64,000 nucleotides of DNA, taken from Phylloscopus collybita (lineage: Eukaryota > Chordata > Aves > Passeriformes > Phylloscopidae). The DNA lies in contig JAJNNQ010000078.1 in NCBI GenBank assembly GCA_027886175.1, forward strand, positions 2,852,001 through 2,916,000, given 5' to 3'. Made by a program: the position numbers and the translations under genes. Position 1 is the stretch's first letter; every line of letters starts with the position of its first letter. The notes under the pieces are model-generated. The model saw nothing but the letters and a program-made list of their open reading frames with translations, searched no databases and was not told the DNA's origin. This document shows positions 26,709 to 36,997 of the stretch, piece after piece.

Positions 26709-27356
26709 TGGCATGGTGTAGGGTGACTTTATGATGCTTGTATCCCCAATCCTCTGCTCTGGCTGTGCTGGATATTCAGTTCTGTACCTTTCAAATGGTT
26801 CTGGGAGCGAAGGGGGAGAAAGCAGCAGCAGCAGTTTGTGTTGAGAACAAACTGCCTGACTGCCACACGTCCTTGCTGCGGCGTTGGTCTGAGGCACGGA
26901 CAGCGCTGGGACAGAGATCTCCTGTGCTCTGAGTCAGTTTGAGCTGCCTGAGGCAGAGGTGTGCCCTGGAATTATTTTTTTTCTTGGGACTGTTTAAATC
27001 TGCTCTGGACTGACAAACCCAGAGGAGCAGCGAGGGCTGGCACCTGCGGCCACCAGGGCCTGGAGCTCTGGAGGGAGCGGGGCTGGTGAGAGATGAGTGA
27101 GCTGAGCTACACCCAGGGCAAGGACTGCCTCAGTTTGCCGTCTCTCTTTGGAGCCATGAGAGGTTTTATTGTTTCATATTATTCTTCTTTTTTGTGCTTG
27201 TGGGCATCTTGTTTGTTAAATAAATAGTTTTTTCCACTTTTCTCCGAGGAAGTTCTTTTTTTCCCCGACTGCCTTGGGGGGAGGGGCCATTTGGGTTTTG
27301 CTTTCCAGAGGAGCCCCTTTGGAGGTTTCCTCCCAAATTTGCCCCAAACCAGGACA
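26709..27356 (+). mobile_element. 3' LTR of the hyperedited provirus, unedited
   Basis: About 648 bp with normal G and C content. It pairs with 20525-21176 along its length, contains a ttaaataaatag signal near 27215, and ends in aaaccaggaca. It abuts an MHC class II beta exon acceptor 15 bases downstream. Confidence 0.8.
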
Positions 27357-27371
27357 GTCCTACACACCCAG

Positions 27372-27640
27372 GGCTGTTCCAGGAGATGGTTCGGTCCGGC
27401 TGTCACTTCATTAAGGGCACCGAGCGGGTGAGGTTGGTGGAGAGGAACATCTCCAGCCGGGAGCAGCTCCTGCCCTTGGGCAGCGATGTGGGGCTGTACG
27501 GGGGGGACACCTCCTCTGGGGAGAAGTTGCCGGGTCCTGGAGCAGCGAGCCGGGCTGGAGGGAGCACAGCCGGGCTGTGGTGGACAGGCACTGCCGGCAC
27601 AACTCCGAGTTGTCCGCCCCGTTCCTGGTGGAGCGCAGAG
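27372..27640 (+). pseudogene. MHC class II beta chain exon 2 (beta-1 domain), frameshifted
   Basis: After a cacacccag acceptor, the frame reads LFQEMVRSGCHF, then GTERVRLVERNISSREQ, SDVGLYGGDTSSGEK: the N-terminal half of the class II beta-1 domain. Near 27533 the frame is lost; the rest resumes in another frame as SSEPGW, HSRAVVDRHCRHN, SAPFLVERRG, followed by a gaggtgagcg donor. Both cysteines of the domain (SGCHF and RHCRHN) are present, but the reading frame is broken once and the helix segment is degraded. No exon 1, 3 or 4 was found in the window. The provirus LTR ends immediately upstream, so the intron 1 side has been replaced. Pseudogene or gene relic. Confidence 0.85.
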
Positions 27641-27777
27641 GTGAGCGTGGGGCAGAGCGCGTCCCCTCGGGCCCTGCCCTGGCAATGACCCTGGAGCCCC
27701 TCAAACCTCCCTGGGAATCACCTCAGCCCTCCTTGGGCCCATCCCCGGGGCCTCCCGTTCCTCCCAGTGACACCCGT

Positions 27778-27885
27778 GGCTCTCCCAGTCCATCCCAGTC
27801 CATCCCAGTCCATTCCAGTGCATCCCAGTCCATCCCAGTTCGTCCCAGTCCATCCCAGTCCATCCCAGTCTCTCCCAGTTCCCCT
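27778..27885 (+). repeat. 10-bp minisatellite (CCCAGTCCAT)n
   Basis: About ten units of cccagtccat with single-base variants. Repeats of this kind are common in passerine class II beta introns. The frames it creates on both strands are artefacts. Confidence 0.85.
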
Positions 27886-27927
27886 CCCCGTGTCCATCCC
27901 GGCCGTGTGCGGAGCGGACGCCTCCCA

Positions 27928-27972
27928 GCCAATCAGAGCGCGTGTTGCTGATGACTCATCAGTTGCCAGGCA
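27928..27972 (-). promoter_or_regulatory. MHC class II X-Y promoter module, inverted
   Basis: Read on minus: an X1-like CCTGGCAACTGATG, an overlapping X2/CRE-like ATGAGTCATCA, then a Y box CTGATTGG (plus-strand ccaatcag at 27929-27936). The spacing is about two helical turns from X to Y, as in RFX/CREB/NF-Y-bound class II promoters. It points left, opposite to exon 2 at 27372. No start codon or signal-peptide exon follows on minus. Confidence 0.7.
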
Positions 27973-27989
27973 GACCCGCAGGGACTGGA

Positions 27990-30160
27990 ATCGTGCTGGA
28001 GGTGACCGGGAGTGGCTCTGAGCAGGGAATCCTGTTGGAAGCTACTGGGAGCAACTGGGAGTGAGTGGAAACTCCCTGCCGCCGGCCAGCTCCTCTGCCT
28101 GGAGCTCCTTCCCGTGCTGGCAGCACCAGCTCCCTCTTGCCTCCAGCCAAATGCCTGCCTGCACCTTGGGCTGCCTTTGCCAGCTCTCTTTTTCCAAGCC
28201 TTGGACTCCCAGGCTTCTGCCCCAGCCCAGGGACATTTGTTATTTCCATCACCTGCAGCTTCTACACCATAAACGATTCTGCTTTTACAGAAGAGGTGAA
28301 TCTTTAGGATTGTGGTGCTTTCTTGTACACCATGTCCTGTTAGGACCAAGAACACGCTGTTCTTACAGCTTGGATTGTGGCTGTTCCTGCACCATTTATT
28401 CCACACTGCATGACTAAAGAAAATCTCTCCTTGGCCTTACTAAGTTTAAGCTACAGCTTAGTGAAAATATGTGTTATAAGAGAATGAATGCCATATCCCC
28501 CTTTTTATTTTTTGGTCACCAGTGGATACCTCCCTGAAGGATACAGAACAGCTCAAAAAGGTTGTGCATAAAATGAAGAAAACTCAACACAAAATTCCCT
28601 CTGGGTGACGAGGTTAGAAAACCTGTTTTAATCTGTGTCACTCTTTCTCACCACATCTACTTCAACTGACAATAAATTCAGCTGATTTTCTCCAGGCTGA
28701 GGCAGTTCTGCAATGAAGCAGCAGCATGTCATGATGCTAAATAACAATCTGGCATTTCCTACAATGCTAGCTGCTAGAGTCTGTCAGTGCACAGCCAGGC
28801 AGACTGGGTTATCACAGTTATCCCTCCCCTCCTGTCCATCCCATTGTCTCCTCTGCAGAAGACGCAGGCCATGGAAAACAAGGCAAGGTTGCTCCCTATT
28901 TTCCTTCTCCCACAGGACTTGTTAGACACCATGTTTTTTCTAAGGGCTGCATGTGCCTCTCTCTGCCCTTCTTGTTTCTTTCTCATTCTACAAAAGCAGA
29001 GAGCTGAAGCAGTCTCAGGCATTGAGTGCCTGATCTCTCTTTCCCTCCAAAGGCTCTGCCCCCCAAAGCCCTGGTTACCTGCTGTGCTTTGGCAGGAGAG
29101 CCCTTCAAGCCCAAAACACAAGGGCAGGGGACTTCAGTTGCCCAGCCTCTCTCTGCAGTGGGATTGCTTTTACCCTGCAGCCTCCATGGGCAAGGGCTCT
29201 GTGGGAGCAGGGGCCATCCCAGCCTGGGAGCTGCACACAGAGCCAGGAAAAGGAGCAGATCCTGCTGCCTTCTGCTGCTGCTGATCCTGGCAGCAACTGC
29301 CCTGGGAGTTCCTCCAGGGAACTTCACACCAAGAAGCTGCTCCTTCCCAGCCGGGCACTGCCCACGGCCAAAGCCCACGCCACCCTCACCCCCAGCCTGC
29401 CCCCCCGGCCCTGCGGCCTCACCCGGCCTCTCGCCTGCCAGCAGCAGCAGCAGCAGCTCCCTGCTCACTGCTGGAGCTGCTGGCCCTCAGCTTCTCCCTG
29501 CTGCCTCCTGTCAGTCTCCACCTGTCCTCAGGCTCTGCAGGGCAGCTGTGGCACAAGTGGAGGCTCTGGAATTCCTCCCAAGGCCTGGCAGAGCTGCAGT
29601 CCCAGAGCCCTCTGTGCTCCCTGCTGCCTTCCTCCATCCCCTCAGCCCCAGTGTCCCCTGGACAAAGCCCCAGCCCCCTTCTGTTTCTTCAGCCCCCCAC
29701 AGTCCTCTCAGCCCATTCAATCCCTTCTGACCCATCCCATCCCCTTAGACCCACCACCTCCTCAGCCCGTGCCACTGCCCTGTCACCTCCGTGCCACCCT
29801 GGCCCTCTGCTCCCCCACAGCCCTCAGTGCCCCCAGCACCTCAAGGTCACTGTCCCTGCAGTGTCAGCACCTCCTCAGCCCCCTCAGCCCCCTCTGTCCC
29901 AGGGTCCTTCAGCAGCTCCTCAGGGGACAGGGCCTGGGGCCACCGGCAGCTCCCAGCGCTCCAGGGACACCCGGGGCTGGAACTGCTGCTCCATCCGGCC
30001 CGGCCGCCAGCTCGGACCCAGCACAGGCACAGGGGACACAGGGGCACAGGGGAAAAAACAAGGGGTGAAAAAGGCAGCCCAGGGGGGAAAGAGGTCAAAA
30101 TGCAGCCTAGGCCTACACAAACATCAAATTCTCCATTGGCATGAATTCACAGAGCAGGGC
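27990..30160. other. No gene recognised
   Basis: Mixed sequence. 28000-28420 is moderately GC-rich, and 29290-30060 is C-rich with runs of ctcagcccc-type repeats that open long frames on both strands without recognisable domains. No RNA gene seen. Confidence 0.5.
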
Positions 30161-30171
30161 AGAACGTTTCC

Positions 30172-30219
30172 TTTGTGATGTCAGGGCAGGATTGCCGTCC
30201 TCGTGCTGACATCACAAGG
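30172..30219. promoter_or_regulatory. Inverted pair of CRE-like sites (hairpin)
   Basis: tttgtgatgtcag at 30172-30184 and ctgacatcacaagg at 30206-30219 are inverted repeats around a 21-base loop. Each arm contains TGATGTCA/TGACATCA, a CREB/ATF-type half-palindrome variant. They lie about 275-320 bases upstream of the kinase start codon. Confidence 0.5.
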
Positions 30220-30351
30220 TTGTCTTGGTGCATGGAAGGCCTCAGTGGTGTCAGAGCAGCTCTTGGGTTTCCTCAGGGCAGGAGCTCAGCCTCCTCCTGG
30301 AAGCTTTTGTCAGTGTGCAGCTGCAGGCTGTCAAGAACCTTGCTTTTTCTT

Positions 30352-30470
30352 ATAGCATAGTGTTAGATCATAGTGTCAGAGCATAGTGTTAGAGAATAGT
30401 GTTAGAGAATAGTGTTAGGGAATAGTCTTAGACCATATTCTTAGAGCACAGTTTTAGAACACAGTCTGCA
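30352..30470 (+). repeat. Tandem repeat (ATAGTGTTAGAGA) in the kinase 5' region
   Basis: About nine imperfect 13-bp units (agcatagtgttagagaatag and variants) ending about 20 bases before the start codon of the PAK-like gene, so probably in its 5' UTR or core promoter. Confidence 0.7.
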
Positions 30471-30492
30471 AACTTGCACAGCAGTTGCCACC

Positions 30493-30571
30493 ATGATTGG
30501 GCCACTGGCTGCTGCAGTTTGCTCTGTGTATGGAGTTGCCTACTCCAGCTATTTCCTGGCTCACCTGACAC
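30493..30571 (+). CDS. PAK-like kinase, exon 1 (hydrophobic N-terminus)
   Basis: Start codon in a strong Kozak context (gccaccATGa) at 30493. 26 codons plus one base, ending at a cac|gtaagt donor. The peptide MIGPLAAAVCSVYGVAYSSY is hydrophobic and could be a signal anchor or membrane segment. The phase (1) fits exon 2 exactly. This start is chosen because the reading frame joins cleanly through all downstream exons. The N-terminus is unlike PAK1-3, which begin with a soluble acidic, proline-rich region. Confidence 0.7.
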
Positions 30572-30954
30572 GTAAGTAGAGCTTTTCCCTGGGTGGAACC
30601 TCACCTGGCTTTTGTATGTCTTCCTGCTCTTTCTTAGTGACTGAGCGGATTTAGAAACCGGAAGACCATTTGGATGGCACTTGGGTAAAGCTCCTGTTTT
30701 AGCTTTCAGCTAAAAAGGGGGTGTCTGCAGCCAGGGCTCTGCGGGCAGCATTTGCAAGGGAACCTGCAGGGGTTGTGTTCCCTCCATGGGAGGGTCTGTG
30801 GCAGCAGAGTCTGTCATTTGCTCCCTTTGCTGGGGCAAGCAGCACAACTTGGAAAATGTAGACTGGGAGACCTTCTTGGGAGACCTTCTAAAAATGCTGT
30901 GGTTGTCTCCAGTTTTCTCAAGGAATCTGGTTCATTTTCCCTTTCCCACTGCAG

Positions 30955-30992
30955 GTCACCTGAGCCACGTGTTCAGAGGTGCTGATCCTGAG
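30955..30992 (+). CDS. PAK-like kinase, exon 2
   Basis: Acceptor cactgcag and donor gag|gtgagt. 38 bases that complete an Arg codon with exon 1 and encode HLSHVFRGADPE, leaving phase 0. Small exon supported by phase agreement on both sides. Confidence 0.65.
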
Positions 30993-31411
30993 GTGAGTGA
31001 GAAAGGAGCATTTGATGTTCCCTCTGTTTGAGAATTGTGGAGCAAGCTGTGAGCTTGGCCTGTGGCAGCAGAGTGTAGAGGGCCAGCTGAGTTGGCTGGA
31101 AGAAAATCCATTTCCATGTCTGCACTAGCAAGAGCAAAGGCATCACTGGCTATTTCCTCATTTTCCATTTCAGAGCTTGAAAAGAACTAAAAGCCCAGTT
31201 TTGCAGAGACAACGTTGCTTCCTCATAGTAGCCAGGGGGAATATCTACTTCAGAGATATTAGCAGTACACTTGAATCAGCCCATTTGAATTGACTCATTG
31301 TTATCAAAGCTGATGATTTGTGCCTTAGTAGAGCTGGTTCTAGAGCTGCACAGAAATAAGGTTATAAATGATAGGTCCTGGCCTGTGCCTCAGGCTCCTG
31401 TCTCTCCACAG

Positions 31412-31534
31412 AGCACAGAACCAAGGGCAGACTCTCCTCTGGCTCCCTCTGCTCCTGCAGAAGAGGCCCAAGAGGAGCCAAATGACCCCAATCCTCCAGC
31501 TGTGGTCACACCACAGCCAGACCTTTCCAGGACA
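31412..31534 (+). CDS. PAK-like kinase, exon 3 (Pro/Glu-rich)
   Basis: Acceptor tctccacag, donor aca|gtaagt. 41 codons, phase 0 to 0: low-complexity STEPRADSPLAPSAPAEEAQ followed by EEPNDPNPPAV. Likely a disordered linker. Additional small exons between here and 32417 cannot be excluded. Confidence 0.65.
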
Positions 31535-32416
31535 GTAAGTGCCACTTCTGGAGGGAGCTGTCTGCACTGCAAGGCAGAGCTGCAAGTTTCTGAGCAGCCA
31601 GCACTTGCTGTTGGTGGCTGAGGATGCTGAGTGCTGCAGTCCTGCCAGGACCCAGCCATTCCCCTCAGCCAGGGACACCTGGACCATGGGCTTTGACCTG
31701 TCATGTTCAGGCCCCAGCTGGCTGGGATTCTGAGAGGGGCCAGCCTGGAGCAGGAAGGCTCCCTGTCTGCAGAGGAGGGAGCATCTCAAAGACCCTGCAC
31801 TCAGCCTGGTGGGACACAGAGGGGACACTGTGGGCTGGAGACACCTGTCCCCCTGCACAGACTGGCCAAGCAGCTCCAGGCACAGAAAGTATTGATCTGA
31901 CAGCAGCAGCTCTTTGGGGTGGTTTGTCCCTCTGAGCTCCTTGGCTGTGCTTACCTGGGAGCATTTCAGAGACATCCTGGGGACGTGGAGTTGCTTTTGA
32001 AGTCAGGGATTTTGGTGCCTCTGTTGCCAGGTTGTTCTTTTGCCTCTGCAGGCAGAGCAGTCAGTAGCAGAGCTGACAGGTGCTCGGAGCCCACCTGTCT
32101 TTGGGCTTTTAAGAAGCTGCTGAGGGGTGATTGTGCTGTCCATGAATCCGTGCGGGGCCCCTCTTCTCTTGTGCGGCAAAAGACTCGTTCCCTGTCAGCT
32201 TCCTAAGAGGCTGCTGAAGCTTCAGGCCCAGATGGAGCCTGATTGTGCTGCCAGGGTCACTTTGGAATCTGTGACTCCCTACGGGCGGAGACTGACCCAG
32301 GAGAGCAGCAGCAGCCCAGCGCTTTGGGAATCTGCTGTGAGCCCAGCAGCCTTGGAATCTTGGCCCACAAATGTTGTGGGGGAAGTTGAAACCCATCTGC
32401 TCTGCTTCCTGTGCAG

Positions 32417-32560
32417 GTCCCTCTAGAGAAAGAGCACAAGCAGCTTGCTTTCTCAGAGATGCCAGGGCAGCCATGCCAGGTTCAGGGAGAGCTGTTTCCA
32501 GCCCAAGAAGGGGAAAAGCAGCTCAGGCAGCAGGTGGAAGAGCCACAGGAGAATGGGCAG
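32417..32560 (+). CDS. PAK-like kinase, exon 4
   Basis: Acceptor tcctgtgcag, donor cag|gtgagc. 48 codons, phase 0, rich in Gln and Glu (VPLEKEHKQLAFSE, then QLRQQVEEPQENGQ). No known domain; possible start of the coiled-coil region. Confidence 0.6.
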
Positions 32561-32839
32561 GTGAGCCTGGCTGGGCAGGTGACAGAGTGAAGGGCAGGAA
32601 GAGGGGCTCCATAAAATGGAGCTCGTGGGACTGAGGAGGCCAGGAGTGCCACAGGCACTGGAAGCACAGAGCCTTGTAATCCCCAGAGATCAGCACTGGG
32701 ACAGCAGGGTTCCAGTGGAAGCAGAGGTGGGCAGGGAAGCAGAAAGAAGTGGCTGAATGAATGTGATTTGGAGGCTGAAAGAGGAAAAGCTGAGCCTGGT
32801 GGCAGCTCCCAGTCACTTGCTCTGCATTTGTGTGTCCAG

Positions 32840-32980
32840 AACATCGAGGCAGAGGAACAAGCAGAGCTGCCCAAAGCTCCCAGTGACATCGTGGCAGTGA
32901 AGAGGAGGAGCAGGGAAGACCTGAGAGGAACTCAAGTACCCTGGAATCTTCAGCAGCAGAGGAGCAACCAACAAAACCAG
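32840..32980 (+). CDS. PAK-like kinase, exon 5
   Basis: Acceptor tgtgtccag, donor cag|gtgagt. 47 codons, phase 0. Begins NIEAEEQAELPKAP and continues through a basic KRRSRED stretch. Charged and probably helical. Confidence 0.65.
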
Positions 32981-33040
32981 GTGAGTGGAGGAGTGGCAGC
33001 CACTCCACTCATGAATCCTTCTCTCTCCTGTTCTTTCCAG

Positions 33041-33259
33041 AACCTTGGTGAGAAGCTGCAAGCAGAGCTGCAGGAAACTCAGGCTGGGATCAAGACAAGG
33101 GAGAAGAATTTTACTGAGAAGCTGCAGGCAAAGCTACAGCAAACTCAGGCCAGGATCAAGGCAATAAACAAGAGGCTGGAGGAAGAAATGGAAATTCAAA
33201 GAGCAACAGAGGAGATTTGTCATCTCCTCCTTGAGGAGCGAGAGGCTCTAGAAGAAAAA
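33041..33259 (+). CDS. PAK-like kinase, exon 6 (coiled coil)
   Basis: Acceptor ttctttccag, donor aaa|gtgagt. 73 codons, phase 0. It contains a 22-residue near-duplicate: GEKLQAELQETQAGIK and TEKLQAKLQQTQARIK, then NKRLEEEMEIQRATEE and LLLEEREALEEK. Heptad spacing of Leu/Ile and the Glu/Lys richness indicate a coiled coil, hence likely self-association. Confidence 0.75.
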
Positions 33260-33682
33260 GTGAGTGAAAGAGCGAGAGCCACTGCAGTCCCCAGAGTGGT
33301 GCTTTTGCCCTTCTTGCCTTTGCCCTGCAGAGCAGCAGGGGCTGGGGTGATGCCTCTGAGTGCCCTCCTGCTCCAGTGTCCATCCCAGCCACTCCCAAGG
33401 ACACTTCCTGCTCTGCTGAGTCTCAGCTGCTGCCCTGGGCAGTGGGACTGGTGCTTTGGCCTTTTGGCCAGCAGCCATCTGAATGCATTCCTGCCAGCCT
33501 GCTCCTGCTCTCCTTGTTTCTGGAGGTGTTCTTGCAGGTGCACACAGTGACCCAGATGGATCTTGAAACAAGCTGTCTGTATCCATTGGGAATCTGGAGC
33601 TCCCCCTTTGCTCACAGTCTGTGACTCTGGGCTGACAGGGACAAGCTGTACTCTCTGACTGCTCTGCTCTCTTTGACTTGAG

Positions 33683-33847
33683 GTGGGAGTGTTGGCATCT
33701 TACCTGGCAGCCTGCAAAGATTTCCAGCAAGAGACTGGCAACGAGGAGCCCCAAGATTCCTGTGAGGCACAGGAACTGTCCCAAGCAGAAGTGCTGCCAC
33801 TTGAGCCTCTTCTGAAGATGGAGGAAAAGAGGAGTCTGTGGGAGGAG
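33683..33847 (+). CDS. PAK-like kinase, exon 7 (3' end uncertain)
   Basis: Acceptor ctttgacttgag. The frame starts VGVLASYLAACKDFQQETG and stays open beyond 33930. Three phase-0 donors are possible: gag|gtagaa (33847), caa|gtgtgt, or aaa|gtggaa. The first is chosen as the nearest to consensus. Leu/Glu-rich, a further helical segment (LLKMEEKRSLWEE). Confidence 0.55.
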
Positions 33848-34184
33848 GTAGAACATTTGAACAAGGAGCTGCAAGTGTGTCTGCAGCCCTGGGAGGGGGA
33901 AAAGAGTCCTTGGGAGAAAGTGGAAGGGTCATTTGGGCAGTCACCCTTCAGAAAATCCATGACAATGGAGTTTGGAGAAAGTGGGAAATTAATCTGGCCA
34001 TGAGCTCGAGTAAAACCAGCCTTTGGGCTTGACCCATCGAGTTTGGGAAGTGGACATCAGGAAAAACCCCTGGCAGAGCCCTGCATGTGGCTGACAGCAT
34101 CTTCCTGAGGGCTTGCATTTGCAATGGGATCTGGGGCTCATCTCTGCAGCCACTTTTCTGACACAAACTCCTTTGTTGTCTCAG

Positions 34185-34359
34185 ATCTACCCAGGCTCTT
34201 CTGCTGAACCTGCAGCAGCAGCTGCAGCAGCAGTATCACCTAAAGGAGCCTTTGCTGCCCAATGTGGGAAGTGGAGCCCGGGCAGTTTGTTCATCTCCAG
34301 CCCTGGCAGAGCTGCTGCTCAGCACCAGCAGATGGAGGATGACTCCCTGCAACTCCTGA
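34185..34359 (+). CDS. PAK-like kinase, exon 8
   Basis: Acceptor ttgttgtctcag, donor ctga|gtacgt. 58 codons plus one base. It carries a poly-Ala run (PAAAAAAAVS) followed by Ser/Gly-rich sequence and EDDSLQLL. The phase matches exon 9, which completes an Arg codon. Linker between coiled coil and kinase domain. Confidence 0.65.
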
Positions 34360-35575
34360 GTACGTCTGGTGTCTTTCTTCTCTGAGGGGCAGTGCATTGT
34401 GTGCTCGTGTCAGCAGAGCTGCACCCAATGATCCTCCTCAGCCTGGTGTCACAGGGACATTGAGGAGTCTCCACAGGAAATGCTGTGCTCCAAGGCAGCA
34501 AGAGAGTGCTCTGGCTGTTCCTGCTGCCTTTGAGGGCAGCTTGGATGTGCTTGGGTTTGCCTGAGCTTCCCCATCTGCTACAGGCAGAAGCAGGGATTGT
34601 TCTGGCACCAGCACAAGGCTGTGACCCAGCAAATGATCTGGGCAACTCCTGTGTGCCAGTGGCCAAACTGGATAGAATGGTTAGCTGCCTAAATTCTCCT
34701 TAGACTCCTGACTTCTCACCAGTCACCAGAGCAAAAAGACTTCACAGAAATTGATTTGGTTTGGTGCTTGGTCTTTTGGTTGTGGTTTTGTTTTCAGTTT
34801 GGGGCTTTCACTGGATTTTTTTTGGTAGGGTTTTTATTCTCCATCCAAAAGTGCTCTTCTGCCCCATGTGTCTTACTGGTGTCATTTTTATGACTGTTCT
34901 TGTTACCACTACTACCTCTACAGGGTTTTTTGTGAGAATATTATATTTTTGTCAGTGAGAACTCCTTTGAAAGAACATCAAGTGACAGTAGAAACAGAGA
35001 GCAAGAGGTGGTTGTTTTTCTGCCTCCAATGAAAAAACAGATACTTCTATAGCAATCTGTATTTAATATCCTAGCTTGTTCTTATAAAGATGTGTCTGAG
35101 GTAAGAAGGCTTTCAAAGAGGTGTGAAAGCAGAACCCAGAAAGAGAAAGAGCAGAAGAACTTGGAATTAGCTGCAACTGCAAAGCTTGAAAGTAGGAAAA
35201 TTAACAAGAGTACAGCAAGCAAGGACCTGAAACATTAGCTTGAGTTTTTAGGTTTGGCTAGGATAGACCTTAAGGCTGCAGAAAAATATTCTTCTCCACT
35301 GCCAGGTGGAGAAGATGCCCTCCTCCCCTGGGAATGCATCTCCCTGTGCTTTGTTTTCTATCAAAGATCTCTGCCAAGCACTGCAGAAAATCAGTCTCTG
35401 TGCTGGCCTGCTTGGCCTGCAGAGCTGCCTGTCTGGTTGTGGTTGTAGTGGTTGTTGTTGTTACCCAGCTGGCCACAAAGGGCTCAGAACCCAAGACAGT
35501 GGGGCTGCCTTTTGTGTCTCTTGGATGGTGGGATCTCTGCTTTCAAGTGAGCATCTTGCATTTTGTTTCCCTCAG

Positions 35576-35639
35576 GGCAAATGGTGAGCAGGGGAAATCC
35601 CCTGAGGAAATACATTGAACTGGAAAATCTTGGCAGCGG
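35576..35639 (+). CDS. PAK-like kinase, exon 9 (start of catalytic domain)
   Basis: Acceptor tccctcag, donor gcgg|gtgagt. Encodes QMVSRGNPLRKYIELENLGS, then G shared with exon 10: the first strand and the start of the glycine loop. It aligns with the PAK KKKYTRFEKIGQG start. Confidence 0.8.
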
Positions 35640-36187
35640 GTGAGTCCAACCACAGTTACTCCTACACAATCATGGGGCAGGTGATTTGCTGCTGGAATAT
35701 CTGCCAAGTGTGAAGCCAGACAAGCTGCAAACATCCTCAGACACTGGGGTTAGGCTGCCCCATCTCTCAGTACCAGCCAGAATTTGTAAGTGTGCTCAGA
35801 AGGCATTGTCCAAGACACTTCCATTGCATTGCCAGAAACAGCAACCTACCCCCTATCACAGTAGTCAGATAACAGTTCTCCGGAACATTTCTTCCCACGA
35901 GTTTGCTGGAGAAAATAGTCTGTGGTTGGGATAACAGGGGCCCAGTTTAGAAACTGAAATCCTTGATGAAAGAATCAAGTGGCCTTTTGAGCTGAGGCAG
36001 CAAAGCCCAGTGCTTCAGGAACAGGCCCAGTGCCCCTGCACTTGAGAGGAAAATGCATCATCTTCTGGCAGAGCCCTCCTGCATGCTGCAGTTTTGAGGC
36101 ATTTCCAGCAGACATCTCCTGTCTGGGCTGGCTTTCCCTCCAAGATCTGAATGGCTTCTCCTTCCTTTGCTGCTCTTTTGTTTCCAG

Positions 36188-36236
36188 GGGCTTTGGAGTT
36201 GTCAGCAGAGCAGTCGACACTGCCACAGGAGCAGAG
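36188..36236 (+). CDS. PAK-like kinase, exon 10 (glycine loop)
   Basis: Acceptor tgtttccag, donor gag|gtaaat. Completes GSGGFGVVSRAVDTATGAE, a full G-x-G-x-x-G nucleotide-binding loop. Confidence 0.8.
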
Positions 36237-36884
36237 GTAAATGTCAACAGCCCCTGCAGGTTCTGCTGCTCTCCAGGGCTTTCCTCTCTTGTCTCAGCTG
36301 TGGCTGGAGCTGTGGGCAGAGCTGTGCTGCAAAGGCACCAGGAGCACAGACTGCTGCCAGCCTGCCAAGTGCATTTGGGACAGGCTTTGTCCTTCCCAGC
36401 TGCCAGAAGGAAGGCAAGGAGGGCAGTGGTTCCTTGCAGAGAAGGATGCTCTCCCTGGCTCTCAATTGCTCCACCAAAGGTGGTGCCTTAGAGCATCTCA
36501 CTGCTCTCTGGGGCTACGGCTTCAGAGTCCTGAATTCTCATTTCTGGCTGCCAGCAAATGCATCTGAATGTTCCTGGGAGTTCCTCAGCCACCTGCAGTG
36601 CTGCATTTGGGAACTGCACGTGGGGAGAGATCTGCAAGGCATCCCTGAAAGCCCTAAGCCCTGCTTAGAGCCCAAGGTGTATCCACAGAGTAGCAAGGCA
36701 TGGATTCCCCAAAGGAGCAGAGAAATGGGCTGTTGGGATGTCAGTTCCTAATTACTCCTTTGTCTGAGCACAAGGCACTTTGGCACTTTGGCTCCCCTGT
36801 GTCATTGCAAAATCACTCGCTCCCTGTGTGCTGTGGTCTTGTGCCACCAACTGCTAAAGTGACTGATTTTCAATGTCATTTCAG

Positions 36885-36997
36885 GTGGCCATCAAGAAAA
36901 TAGATCTTCAGAAACGGAGGAGGAAGCAAGGAATCCTTAATGAAATCACAGTCATGAGGAGGAACAGGAGTCCCTGTGTTGTGAATTATTTAGACAG
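36885..36997 (+). CDS. PAK-like kinase, exon 11 (VAIK lysine, helix C)
   Basis: Acceptor gtcatttcag, donor acag|gtgagt. VAIKKIDLQKR holds the ATP-anchoring Lys; ILNEITVMRR holds the helix-C Glu; NYLDS aligns with PAK NYLDS. Ends in phase 2, matched by exon 12. Confidence 0.85.

Noticed and set aside
27723..27951. Frames over the CCCAGTCCAT minisatellite
   Set aside because: Period-10 repeat cycles through all three frames; low-complexity peptides only.
29026..29730. 234-codon Pro/Ser-rich frame
   Set aside because: C-rich simple sequence with open frames on both strands and no splice or domain support.
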